DNA of 64,000 nt from Methanolobus sp. Lineage in GTDB: Archaea; Halobacteriota; Methanosarcinia; Methanosarcinales; Methanosarcinaceae. The stretch is taken from the NCBI RefSeq assembly GCF_016278385.1, contig NZ_JADQBY010000032.1, positions 1-64,000 on the forward strand, in the 5' to 3' direction. Under the pieces are notes generated by a model that saw only the letters and a program-made list of their open reading frames with translations, was not told the origin of the DNA and did not search any database. Both the position numbers and the translations under genes were made by a program. Below, one piece after another: positions 54,364-62,842 of the stretch; the first letter of the stretch is position 1, and every line of letters starts with the position of its first letter.

Positions 54364-55053
54364 TTACTGACCTTTCGTTTTCTTCTCATCACTAAGTATA
54401 CTGCCGTCCTGGAAGGTGATTACCCTGTGAACATAATCAGTATGCCACAGTTCATGGGTCACCATCACAATTGTCTGGCCGTATTTTTCATTCAGTTCCT
54501 TGAACACATCCAGTACCTGCTTTGAATTGACAGTGTCCAGATTGGCACACGGCTCATCGGCAAACAAAATGTCTGGTTTTTTTGCAATGGCTCTTGCAAT
54601 TGCCACCCTTTGCTTTTCTCCACCGGACAATTCATCAGGTATTCTGTCATGTTTTCCTTCCAGTCCGACCTTGGCTAACGCTTCAAGGGCAGTAGTATAT
54701 GATTCTTTCTTTGATTTTCCTTCCATCATGGAGAGGATGTATACATTCTCTGCAGCACTCATCTCATTGATGAGGGCGTAGTCCTGGAACACATAACCAA
54801 CCTGGGTCAGCCGGTAATAACTTCTTTCTGCCTCAGGCAGGCTGGAAACCTCTAATCCCCGGATGGTATATTCACCATCCGTTGCATCATCCAGCAATGC
54901 CAGGATTCTCAGGAGGGTTGTTTTTCCACTACCTGATGCACCCATTATGGCTACAAATTCCCCTTTGTTTATTTCAAATGAAACACCCTTAAGAGCCTTG
55001 ACAGTCATGTCCCCTGTGCCATAATACCTTTTCAGGTCCTTTACTATGATCAT
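54364..55053 (-). CDS. ABC transporter ATP-binding protein, MacB/LolD type
   Basis: A 229-residue ATPase. Walker A is GASGSGKTT, the Q-loop FQDYALI, the signature LSGGEKQRVAIARAI, Walker B ILFADEPCANLD, and the switch histidine MVTHE. This is the class that works with FtsX-like permeases to expel or extract lipoproteins, peptides or drugs. The start chosen lies two bases beyond the permease stop, so translation is coupled; longer forms would overlap the permease. It closes the operon gbsR, CARDB protein, permease, ATPase. Confidence 0.92.
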   Translation of the reverse strand: MIIVKDLKRYYGTGDMTVKALKGVSFEINKGEFVAIMGASGSGKTTLLRILALLDDATDGEYTIRGLEVSSLPEAERSYYRLTQVGYVFQDYALINEMSAAENVYILSMMEGKSKKESYTTALEALAKVGLEGKHDRIPDELSGGEKQRVAIARAIAKKPDILFADEPCANLDTVNSKQVLDVFKELNEKYGQTIVMVTHELWHTDYVHRVITFQDGSILSDEKKTKGQ

Positions 55054-55055
55054 TT

Positions 55056-56264
55056 TTACCGTCCCCATATGGCTTTGAGTATACTCTCTTTTGATACACT
55101 CCATGCAGGCAGTATCCCCGCTATCACTGACAGCGTGAGCATGGTGGCAATGCTCTGGATAAGCAGCATCGGATCAATAGTAGGACTTATTTCCATGGTC
55201 TCATAGAACGTTACTGGATTCATCTGGAAATAGAGCATGAGTGAAAGATATAATATCAATCCTGCGGAAATTCCCAGGCAAACATAGAACGTACTGAGGA
55301 ATGCATAGGACAGCACAATTGATCTTGGAGTAATACCTACTGCTTTTAGAATTCCTATCTCTTTTTTCCTATTCAGTACATTAATGTAAATTATTATAAG
55401 GACCAGTGCTGCACCTACGATCAGACTCACTATCTTGGACATGATATCTATGGCACCCATGCTTTGCATCGCCTGCTTTATGAGAGCCTCCGACTTATCA
55501 GCCCATGTAAATATCTCCTCATTCACTCCGGCCTCCCGGATCTTGTCCTGTATCTGTGCTTCAGTTCCTTCCTTATTAACCCTTACAACTATACTGGTAG
55601 CTTCTTTTCCTTCCAGGCCATATACATCTTCTATCTCTTTGTAGTTGACCAGAGCATTTAGATCCACAACCTCGATCGAACCTGTCATAATGCCTTTGAC
55701 TTTATAGGTCCGCTTTACACCATTGCTATATGTAACATCAACAAGCGCTCCGGGCCTGACTTCACCCAGATTATCATATATTTCGGCTCCAAAACCTGTC
55801 CCTGCTATCATAGCACCAATGATAATTTCGTCCCGGGAAAGTTCACCTAAGAAATCTCCTTCATTTATAATGTATGGATATCGCGAAATATCATACTCTT
55901 CTGTGGGAAGCAGTCCGGTTATCGTTGCCCCTACGACTTTTTGCTTATGATTGATAGATGCTCCCGCATCCAGTCGTTTTGTTGCAGCTCTCACACCTTC
56001 TACAGCCCGGACTTTCTTCAATACAAGATCTGCATTGTTAATGTAGGTGTTATCACCTGTTGGTTCAATGACAATATCTCCATACGGATAGTCCCGCATG
56101 AATCCGGTAAATAGACCTGAAAGACCTCCTATCATTGATGGAAGAAATACTAAGTTCAGGAAAATGAGGGAAAGGACAAAAACTATGAATATTAACGTTT
56201 TCTTGTTTCCTCTCTTTACACTGCAGTATGCAATGAGAGCTCCCACCCGGATATCATTGATCAT
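55056..56264 (-). CDS. ABC transporter permease, FtsX/MacB family
   Basis: A 402-residue permease with one N-terminal helix (about 24-45), a large external domain (about 50-270) of the MacB_PCD kind, and three C-terminal helices carrying the FtsX pattern LNRKKEIGILKAVGITPRSIVLSYAFLS. These permeases use a mechanical, not channel, mechanism and act on substrates outside the membrane. The CARDB-like protein encoded just upstream may be its external partner. Confidence 0.9.
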   Translation of the reverse strand: MINDIRVGALIAYCSVKRGNKKTLIFIVFVLSLIFLNLVFLPSMIGGLSGLFTGFMRDYPYGDIVIEPTGDNTYINNADLVLKKVRAVEGVRAATKRLDAGASINHKQKVVGATITGLLPTEEYDISRYPYIINEGDFLGELSRDEIIIGAMIAGTGFGAEIYDNLGEVRPGALVDVTYSNGVKRTYKVKGIMTGSIEVVDLNALVNYKEIEDVYGLEGKEATSIVVRVNKEGTEAQIQDKIREAGVNEEIFTWADKSEALIKQAMQSMGAIDIMSKIVSLIVGAALVLIIIYINVLNRKKEIGILKAVGITPRSIVLSYAFLSTFYVCLGISAGLILYLSLMLYFQMNPVTFYETMEISPTIDPMLLIQSIATMLTLSVIAGILPAWSVSKESILKAIWGR

Positions 56265-56273
56265 ATTTAGCCC

Positions 56274-57503
56274 TCATTCTTTCTTATTATTAGCAGAGTT
56301 ACTTCCGCCTTCCATCAACTGCCTGATCACTGCATCTTTTGATTTTACTGTTTTGTAGTTGTAATAGATAAGGCCGCCAATGACTGCCAGAATAATCAAT
56401 ATCATTATAGCGGTTCCTACACCACTGTTCTTTTCCATGACAATGAGATTGATGCCCGTTTTGATCTGTTCTTCTCCAAAATCATCACTATACGTTATGG
56501 TTACCGGTACATCATATTCTCCTGCTTGATCCGCTATAAAAGTAATTACGGCAGGTCCATCCTCATTCGGGTCAAGAGTTCCTATATAAGACTCTTTTAA
56601 TCCTTTGAACGGATGATCATAATATACTCTTATGGAGCTTATTGTATTCTCACCGGTGTTTTCGATCCTCATAGTCAGTTCAACGGTATCTCCTTGTTGA
56701 GGAAGAACAGGATTTATTTTAACAGATGCAATATTCAAACTTCCTTTTTTGTCAAGCACAGTTATTTTGATGTCATACTCATCCTTCTGCTTGCCATAAT
56801 CGTCTTCATATTCTACAACAACAGGAATATCAAATGTTCCTGATTTGTTTGCTTTGAATTTGAATAATGCAGTTTGACTGGCATTTATATCAAGAGTTCC
56901 AATCGTGGAACTTTTGATTCCTTTAAAATCGTGATTTAAGTTAACGACTACAGATTTTGCTATCCCTTTACCTAGATTTTCTATCCCCAGATTTAAGTCA
57001 ACTGTATCCCCCTCATAGATATACTCAGGATTAGTTTTTACAGAAGATATCCTTGGTTCTGCATGTTCACCTATAACAAATACTTCAACATTATAATAGG
57101 TAATTTGTTGTACACCCTGATTTCCATATGCCAGTCTCATTTTTATGATATGAGAACCGGGTTTTGCATCAGGGGTTGTTCTCATATGGTATATCAGCTG
57201 CCTTCGACTGTCACGATAAATAAATGTAGGAATATATGCAGCCAGGTCTTCTGTAACTATGATATCCGGAGGGACACTTGTTATTTCAAAAGTGATATTT
57301 TCCGGAACTCTGGTACCGCAGTTCTCAAGACTGATACCTATAGTGAATTCTTCATCAATGCCCACTGAACTGGGACTTATATCCTCTACAACTGCTGTCA
57401 AACATTCATCACCAGAAGCTCCTGCCTGAACAGCAGATGTTCCTGCCAGTAAAATTAGAAAAACTAATAAGAGCAAACATAGTAATTTTGTATTCAAACC
57501 CAC
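56274..57503 (-). CDS. CARDB-like (COG1361) exported protein with C-terminal anchor
   Basis: A 409-residue secreted protein. A signal peptide (about 1-27) is followed by three Ig-like beta domains, the last two being tandem repeats that share SSVKTNPEYIYEGDTVDLNL and ASVKINPVLPQQGDTVEL with DFKGIK and PFKGLK patches, and a single membrane helix near 365-385 before a charged tail. COG1361-type proteins often occur beside MacB-like ABC transporters in methanogens, where they may gate or link to surface substrates. The start overlaps the gbsR stop by ten bases, and the permease starts nine bases after the end. Confidence 0.87.
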   Translation of the reverse strand: MGLNTKLLCLLLLVFLILLAGTSAVQAGASGDECLTAVVEDISPSSVGIDEEFTIGISLENCGTRVPENITFEITSVPPDIIVTEDLAAYIPTFIYRDSRRQLIYHMRTTPDAKPGSHIIKMRLAYGNQGVQQITYYNVEVFVIGEHAEPRISSVKTNPEYIYEGDTVDLNLGIENLGKGIAKSVVVNLNHDFKGIKSSTIGTLDINASQTALFKFKANKSGTFDIPVVVEYEDDYGKQKDEYDIKITVLDKKGSLNIASVKINPVLPQQGDTVELTMRIENTGENTISSIRVYYDHPFKGLKESYIGTLDPNEDGPAVITFIADQAGEYDVPVTITYSDDFGEEQIKTGINLIVMEKNSGVGTAIMILIILAVIGGLIYYNYKTVKSKDAVIRQLMEGGSNSANNKKE

Positions 57504-57991
57504 TCTTTACCCATCTCCTTTTGAATTTTTTCTGTGAACTCAATTAAGTTCTTAATAATCAAGTCTAATGCCACCATCTGTTGGTAATAATCTTCGATCA
57601 GTTTAAGCATCGTTTCAGAGTCCCCTGTTTTGTTCTTTTTACATTTTTCGATTATTGAAGGAAGACCTTGAAGTGCTGGATTTAAAATAACTTCTTTTTT
57701 GGTTTTTGCAGCATTAATGGTCATTTCCAGCATATCTTTTTGAATTGAGAAGTACAATTTTTTTGAACCGGCTTTTTTTGTTTTTTCTACAAGAGTGAGT
57801 CCACTAAGAAGTTTCATTGCGGCACTGACAGCTGAAAAACTATATCCGGTCCTTGTAGAGAGCTCTTCTAGAGTTATTGGATCTGGTTCAGAATAAAGTA
57901 CTGAAAGCAATTTAGAGGAAAGGTCATCGAGTCCGTAGGATTTCATCCCCTGATGCACAATATCTTCGAATTCTTTTCTGGCCGTTTCCAT
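57494..57991 (-). CDS. GbsR/MarR-type transcriptional regulator
   Basis: A 165-residue regulator. The winged helix has PITLEELSTRTGYSFSAVSAAMKLLSGLTLVEKTKKAGSKKLYFS; a long C-terminal helix region serves dimerisation. This fits the GbsR subgroup, often linked to transport genes. It heads the ABC operon and overlaps the next gene. The palindrome ACTGTAATTACAGT at 58017 is 25 bases upstream of its start and is a likely autoregulatory site. Confidence 0.85.
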   Translation of the reverse strand: METARKEFEDIVHQGMKSYGLDDLSSKLLSVLYSEPDPITLEELSTRTGYSFSAVSAAMKLLSGLTLVEKTKKAGSKKLYFSIQKDMLEMTINAAKTKKEVILNPALQGLPSIIEKCKKNKTGDSETMLKLIEDYYQQMVALDLIIKNLIEFTEKIQKEMGKEWV

Positions 57992-58016
57992 ATTATCCTC
58001 TTTATTTACTTGATTT

Positions 58017-58030
58017 ACTGTAATTACAGT
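58017..58030. promoter_or_regulatory. 14-bp palindrome, putative GbsR operator
   Basis: ACTGTAATTACAGT is a perfect palindrome between the gbsR start and its likely promoter (a TATATAT run near 58065). Its position on the transcript start side suits repression. Confidence 0.6.
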
Positions 58031-58568
58031 CTTTTGTGTAAATTAGAATTTATGTGCGCGTGCATATATATCTTTTGAATGTACAGATGAACTTATAAAA
58101 GTTGAACATATTACCTGAAACTTATTATTAATATAGTCACAAAATCTGTTATCCACATATTGTTTTCATTTGGAATGATATCTGAAACCATTCAAATATC
58201 TGTCTAGTTATCATAATCTCAAAACGGGATAAATTAATGCATACTGAAGGAACTACATAACCCTGCAATGCTTTCTTGTTTTGTGGAGTCAAATGCATAC
58301 ACATGTTAATAGAAAAGCTATCATCAAACTCATACATGTGAACAAAAATCCTGAAAACAGTGTTTCTTTCAGAATCAATGATAACATTAAAATTTACATT
58401 TTTATAGTGTTAATAAGCTACATGGTATCTATTGAAAAATTTGAAACCGCCTTAATAAATTGAATTTAAAGATAGTGTTCATAATCGAGTAAAATCAAAA
58501 AGTTAATAAATAAATAAAGTAATATAAAACAGCAACAAATTACCAATTAAAAAGACTGGATGGTAAAA
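58031..58568. other. intergenic region between divergent gbsR operon and lipoprotein
   Basis: About 540 AT-rich bases. The short frames at 58149-58337 (minus) and 58281-58463 (plus) have no family features and overlap each other. The right end holds an AT-rich promoter for the lipoprotein gene. I see nothing else. Confidence 0.5.
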
Positions 58569-60020
58569 ATGAAATCAAAAATAATATTAACATTGCTCTT
58601 GATAGGCATAATTGCACTTTCAGGATGTACAGATATAAGTGACTCATACAAACCTGGAAGCTTCGGAACAACCGAAGAAGAAATGCAGATTGTAGATGCA
58701 GTAACAGACAAATATGGTGATATGACAGCCACAGGCGAACCACGACTTCTTGAAGTAATGATGACATCATCAACAGAAAACTTCATACCAGTCGATAAAG
58801 TACTGAAATATTCAAAGGACTCAGAAGAATTGTACGCATGGTTCATCTACGACAACTTTGATTACGACATTATAAGTGTAGAATGGATATACCTTGACAA
58901 CGATTACTCTATCTATACCTTTGAATCAGAAACTGGCGAAGACTTTGGTCGTGGAACATTCATACTTGAAAAGCCAGATGACGGCTGGCCACTTGGAGAT
59001 TACAAAGTAATCATAAGCGGTGCAGGAGTCGAAGAATCCGTAGAATTTGAAATAATAGACGGAGATACTGTATCTATACCACTTGATCTGCTAGCCGGCA
59101 CATCAATAGGCAGCCAGAAAGCAGAATTTGGAAACACAGAAACAACAGAAGCACTACCAACTCCACAAAGCGGATTTGAAGCAGAAAGTACAACAGGCAG
59201 CTTCATAGGAGAATGGGATTCAAATTGGGGAGATATGACAATCACACAATCAGGTGATAAGCTAATCGGTGAATACACACACGATAAGGGTAAGATTGAA
59301 GGTGTTGTAAACGGCGATGTATTCATAGGAACCTGGTCCGAAAGCCCTTCATACGCAGAACCAAACGATGCAGGTGATGTAGAACTTAAACTGAGTAAAG
59401 ACGGTAACTCATTTGAAGGAAACTGGAGATATGGCTCTGATGATTCATCCTGGAGCGGTGGCTGGACAGGAACCAGAGTAGAACAATCAACAACAACATC
59501 ATCAGGCGTAGAACCTGGCTGGTATCTTACAACAGTTGAAGACTACGGCGACAAACCAGAAAAGACACACGATTACTACACATACGATGTCGATTACAAA
59601 AGAGGTAATGTCTGGACCAGTGACACCGGAAGCAAAGGTGAGACAGCACAGGTAAGAACAATCAGCGAAGAACCAAAAGACTTCTACGCTGCTGAAGAAG
59701 AGATCGTAATTAAAGTCAGAAAAGAAGCTGTATTTATAGCAACTGATGGTCTCGGACTTGGTGATACAAGCACTATAAACATAGACAGTGCAGATATCCC
59801 AATTGACAGAGGAACCTCAAGCCACTATTATCTGGAAGATGAAACATATGGAACTTACTTTAGGATGGAATGGAATGATCCAACAGGCACCGTCAAGGAA
59901 GGCACCTTCAAAGCAAATGCACCAGAAGCAAACGCATTTGCTGGCTCATTCAGATTACTTTACGGATACAGTAATGGTGGAAGCTACGGAACAAACTACA
60001 TATACGAATGGAGAGAGTAA
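58569..60020 (+). CDS. large exported lipoprotein, A-rich codons
   Basis: A 483-residue protein with a signal helix ending LSGC (lipobox) at about residue 19. Residues about 30-175 form an Ig-like beta domain with TFILEKPDDGWPLGDYKV; residues about 200-300 form a lipocalin/avidin-like domain with repeating IGEWDSNWGDMTI, GEYTHDKG and GNWRYGSDD strands; the last third is another beta domain. The amino acids are strongly acidic, and codons are almost uniformly A-ending for Thr, Pro, Ala and Glu, unlike its neighbours; this may mean high expression or a different origin. I prefer the ATG at 58569 to the one at 58560, which lies inside the GGATGG site. A terminator overlaps its stop. Confidence 0.8.
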   Translation: MKSKIILTLLLIGIIALSGCTDISDSYKPGSFGTTEEEMQIVDAVTDKYGDMTATGEPRLLEVMMTSSTENFIPVDKVLKYSKDSEELYAWFIYDNFDYDIISVEWIYLDNDYSIYTFESETGEDFGRGTFILEKPDDGWPLGDYKVIISGAGVEESVEFEIIDGDTVSIPLDLLAGTSIGSQKAEFGNTETTEALPTPQSGFEAESTTGSFIGEWDSNWGDMTITQSGDKLIGEYTHDKGKIEGVVNGDVFIGTWSESPSYAEPNDAGDVELKLSKDGNSFEGNWRYGSDDSSWSGGWTGTRVEQSTTTSSGVEPGWYLTTVEDYGDKPEKTHDYYTYDVDYKRGNVWTSDTGSKGETAQVRTISEEPKDFYAAEEEIVIKVRKEAVFIATDGLGLGDTSTINIDSADIPIDRGTSSHYYLEDETYGTYFRMEWNDPTGTVKEGTFKANAPEANAFAGSFRLLYGYSNGGSYGTNYIYEWRE

Positions 60021-60047
60021 TTCTCTCTCATTTCTCTTTTTTCTTTT
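60011..60047 (+). terminator. hairpin terminator overlapping the lipoprotein stop
   Basis: GAGAGAG and CTCTCTC (60011-60017, 60023-60029) flank the TAA and are followed by a T-rich run to 60047. Confidence 0.7.
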
Positions 60048-60281
60048 AATCTCTACAACATTGTGTACGCAAATTAATACCTTAACTCTTTTCTATATTA
60101 TTGGGAAAAACACGTACTATAAAATAGAGATTAACTAGTGGAAAAAAGGTGATTAAGTCAAAATATTTTTAAATACTTTTAACATAATGGCAGGATAATA
60201 TGCCAGCTGTTTACTGAAAACTTTAGCAGGAAGGCTGTTCATAACCATCATCTGAAAAAACATTACTTGATGGGTGTTTAT

Positions 60282-61272
60282 ATGGATTCGGAAATCAATA
60301 TCCTGGGCGGAGGAATAAGTGGTCTGGCATGCACAATCATCCTTCGTAAAAATGGATATATGTCAATGTTTACGAAATAAATGCTATTGGTACAAGATTC
60401 AACAGTGACTAGCAGGCAATAGAAAACTAGTCTGAAAAAACAAATGGGCTTGATGATATCGGCTCTTTTGGTATTAACCTGTCCTTTAAATATGTGCCAC
60501 TTTATGAACTCAAACTTCATTGCTCTAATAAAATACTTATCCACCAAGGGAAAAATGCCTGTTATCTTGTGAAACGTGGTTCTGATAATGACTTATGGAC
60601 ACAATCTATTTTAGCAAGCAAAATATCTGTGAGTGAATATCCATTTTGGATAGGAATCTGATAAAATTGTCCCCATACATGTAATCACAACTGGTCTTAA
60701 AAAAGGAAACATCCTTGCAAAGGGAATCAAATTCATCACAAACAGTAATGACACTTATCGCATGGCACTTGGGGATGATATTGCAAAAGGATTTTACTCA
60801 TATCTATTGATTAAAGACGGCTACGGAACAATTGCAACCATTTTTGATAAGAAAGATGCAACTGATTCCGAAAAGTTCCTTTACAACACTATTGATTTTT
60901 TTTCCCAATATACCAATAAAGAAGAGATTGAATCCGGTATAAAATTTGGAGGCTATAGGTATTTTAATATTTGTAAATCCTTATGCACTTAAGATGGTGT
61001 AATGTTTATAGGCGAAGCGGGAGGACTTCAGGACTATCTGTGAGGGTTTGGTATGAGATATACATTCCAGAGCGCCTATTTTGCTGCAAGGAGTATAATG
61101 TGCGGTGAGTCCTATGATGAACTATAAATGAAGAATTGCACAAGAAACTCAAGCATTCAAAAAGGAACAGGGTTGTTTTTGAAATGATGGGACCCTTTGC
61201 ATATCCTTTAGCTTATCATCTATTTGATGTGAGTAAAGACCCGTTAAAGCTTCTGAATGTAATGTATAAATA
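60282..61272 (+). pseudogene. decayed FAD-dependent oxidoreductase of the geranylgeranyl reductase type
   Basis: From an ATG at 60282 the frame reads NILGGGISGLAC, the FAD-binding motif, then shifts and is cut by many stops. Pieces in different frames continue the protein: FKYVPLYELKLH, AKGIKFITNSND, a long open stretch at 60762-60992 (GDDIAKGFYSYLLIKDGYGT and onward), VMFIGEAGGLQDY followed by a stop and GMRYTFQSAYFAARSI, which correspond to the second FAD-binding and helix motifs of geranylgeranyl-reductase-like enzymes. The order of pieces is intact, so it is one old gene with point and frame changes. Confidence 0.8.
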
Positions 61273-61323
61273 ACTTTTTTGTACTTATAATGTGAAGGAT
61301 CTCCTTGTTAATTCATTTTTTAA

Positions 61324-62007
61324 TTAATTTTTTCTTTTTTGAAGAGTTACCCTGAAGAGCTTTCTTGGAAGAGGTCCTTCGTCAAATTCCTTTCTATCAA
61401 CGAGATCATACCCTTTTGAAAGGTGTTCTACCTTTTCTTTGCTCAGGAAATGCACGATAAACCCACCCTCTATCTCCCACATGTCTTCACATCTATGGAT
61501 TCCTGTTCTATATTGAGGGTCTCCTGTATGTCGTGTTGTGAATATGTTCAGTCCACCTGGTCTAAGGACTCTTTGGATCTCTTTTGATACAGATTCGAGT
61601 TCAGAAATGGTTAGTGGCATACAGTAGAGCATATGTGAATAACATGCATCAAAGGATTCATTTACAAATGGAAGAGGTTTTCTGACATCGTGCTGCAAAG
61701 TTGTTACATGCTCAGACAGTCCATTCTCCCGGACTTTCTGTTCGATAACCTGAATCCCTTTTTTGGAATAATCCAGGGAATATACCTGAAATCCATTTTG
61801 CACAAAAAATAAAGTATCTCTTCCCTGACCAGCTCCAAGTTCAAGAATCTTTATTTTCCCCTCTTCCTTAAAGGTTTCAGCCGCCCATAGAGCAGGAGAA
61901 CTGGGCTTTTCACCGAACTTCGAACTATTATTTGAAAACACCTTTTCCCAGTGATTCTGCTGTTTTCTAAGAATTTCCTTATCTATGCATGAATCTCCCT
62001 GCATCAT
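61324..62007 (-). CDS. class I SAM-dependent methyltransferase
   Basis: A 227-residue methyltransferase: motif I ILELGAGQGRDTLFFVQNGFQVYSLDYS near residue 55, the acidic end of strand beta-2, then FDACYSHMLYCMPL and RVLRPGGLNIFTTRHT. The family includes thiol, tellurite and small-molecule methyltransferases; the acceptor cannot be read. It lies 18 bases after the SUMF1-domain gene on the same strand, so the two are likely co-transcribed. Confidence 0.88.
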   Translation of the reverse strand: MMQGDSCIDKEILRKQQNHWEKVFSNNSSKFGEKPSSPALWAAETFKEEGKIKILELGAGQGRDTLFFVQNGFQVYSLDYSKKGIQVIEQKVRENGLSEHVTTLQHDVRKPLPFVNESFDACYSHMLYCMPLTISELESVSKEIQRVLRPGGLNIFTTRHTGDPQYRTGIHRCEDMWEIEGGFIVHFLSKEKVEHLSKGYDLVDRKEFDEGPLPRKLFRVTLQKRKN

Positions 62008-62025
62008 AGAATCACTCTTTAATCT

Positions 62026-62787
62026 TTATGTTTCTCTAAGGAGGCGCAAACCAAGACGACTGCTGTTACGCCGAGCAACCGGAGGGTAATAGTAACGACT
62101 TGCTGATCGGCATCCTACGGCTGAAGTTTGCCAGCTACCTCCTCTTAGTACCCTCATGATCTTGGAAGAAACATCAGCATCCTCCCTGGCACTACCGTCT
62201 GCAGGAGCATCTGCGTAACTATCATGATACATGTCCTGCACCCATTCCCACAGATTTCCATGCATATCATACAATCCCCAGGGATTGGTTTTCTTCTGGC
62301 CCACAGGATGAGAACCAATCTCCAAATTCCCGCAATAACAATACTCATCCAGTTCGGATTCATTGTCACCAAACGAATACCTCGTGCCAGTACCCGCCCT
62401 GCAGGCATATTCCCATTCAGCTTCAGAGGGAAGACGATACTTACCAGTACTATCTTTTTCATTTAACTTATTGATAAACTCCTGTGCATCATTCCATGAA
62501 ACTCTGTCAACAGGCCTGCTGTCTCCAACAAACTTAGAAGTATTACTGCCCATTACCTCGACCCACTGTTTCTGCGTTACCAAAAATTTGCCAAGATAAA
62601 ATGTTTTTTCTATATTGACTTTGTGAACAGGTTTTTCGTTCTTATACCAGTTATTTTCATCTTCAAGTGAACCCATTTCAAATTTACCTGCAGGAATCAA
62701 TATGAATTCCATACCAATCGAATTTGTGTAAGTATTTGGAAAAACAAATGCCTCTTTTTTTAGTCGGCCATATGAATCTTTTTTCAT
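62026..62787 (-). CDS. SUMF1/formylglycine-generating-enzyme-like domain protein
   Basis: A 253-residue cytoplasmic protein with the SUMF1 fold: NSIGMEFILIPAGKFEMGS, then PVDRVSWNDAQEFINKLN, YRLPSEAEWEYACRAGT, NPWGLYDMHGNLWEWVQD and RVLRGGSWQTSA at the end. True formylglycine-generating enzymes need a paired cysteine site near the C-terminus (about SCNRYR); here the matching place reads VGCRSASRYYYPP, with only one cysteine, so it may not oxidise sulfatase cysteines. Non-enzymatic SUMF1 proteins often bind ligands or act as effectors. Confidence 0.88.
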   Translation of the reverse strand: MKKDSYGRLKKEAFVFPNTYTNSIGMEFILIPAGKFEMGSLEDENNWYKNEKPVHKVNIEKTFYLGKFLVTQKQWVEVMGSNTSKFVGDSRPVDRVSWNDAQEFINKLNEKDSTGKYRLPSEAEWEYACRAGTGTRYSFGDNESELDEYCYCGNLEIGSHPVGQKKTNPWGLYDMHGNLWEWVQDMYHDSYADAPADGSAREDADVSSKIMRVLRGGSWQTSAVGCRSASRYYYPPVARRNSSRLGLRLLRET

Positions 62788-62842
62788 AATGATAATTCCA
62801 TCAGCCTAAAAAATCCTTTTTTCACGATTTTATATACACGGA

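Noticed and set aside
58149-58463. Two overlapping short frames on opposite strands
   Set aside because: Neither has motifs or a ribosome binding site, and they overlap each other.
60282-61272. Oxidoreductase stops as pyrrolysine readthrough
   Set aside because: The stops include TGA and TAA and there are frame changes, so recoding at TAG cannot restore the protein.
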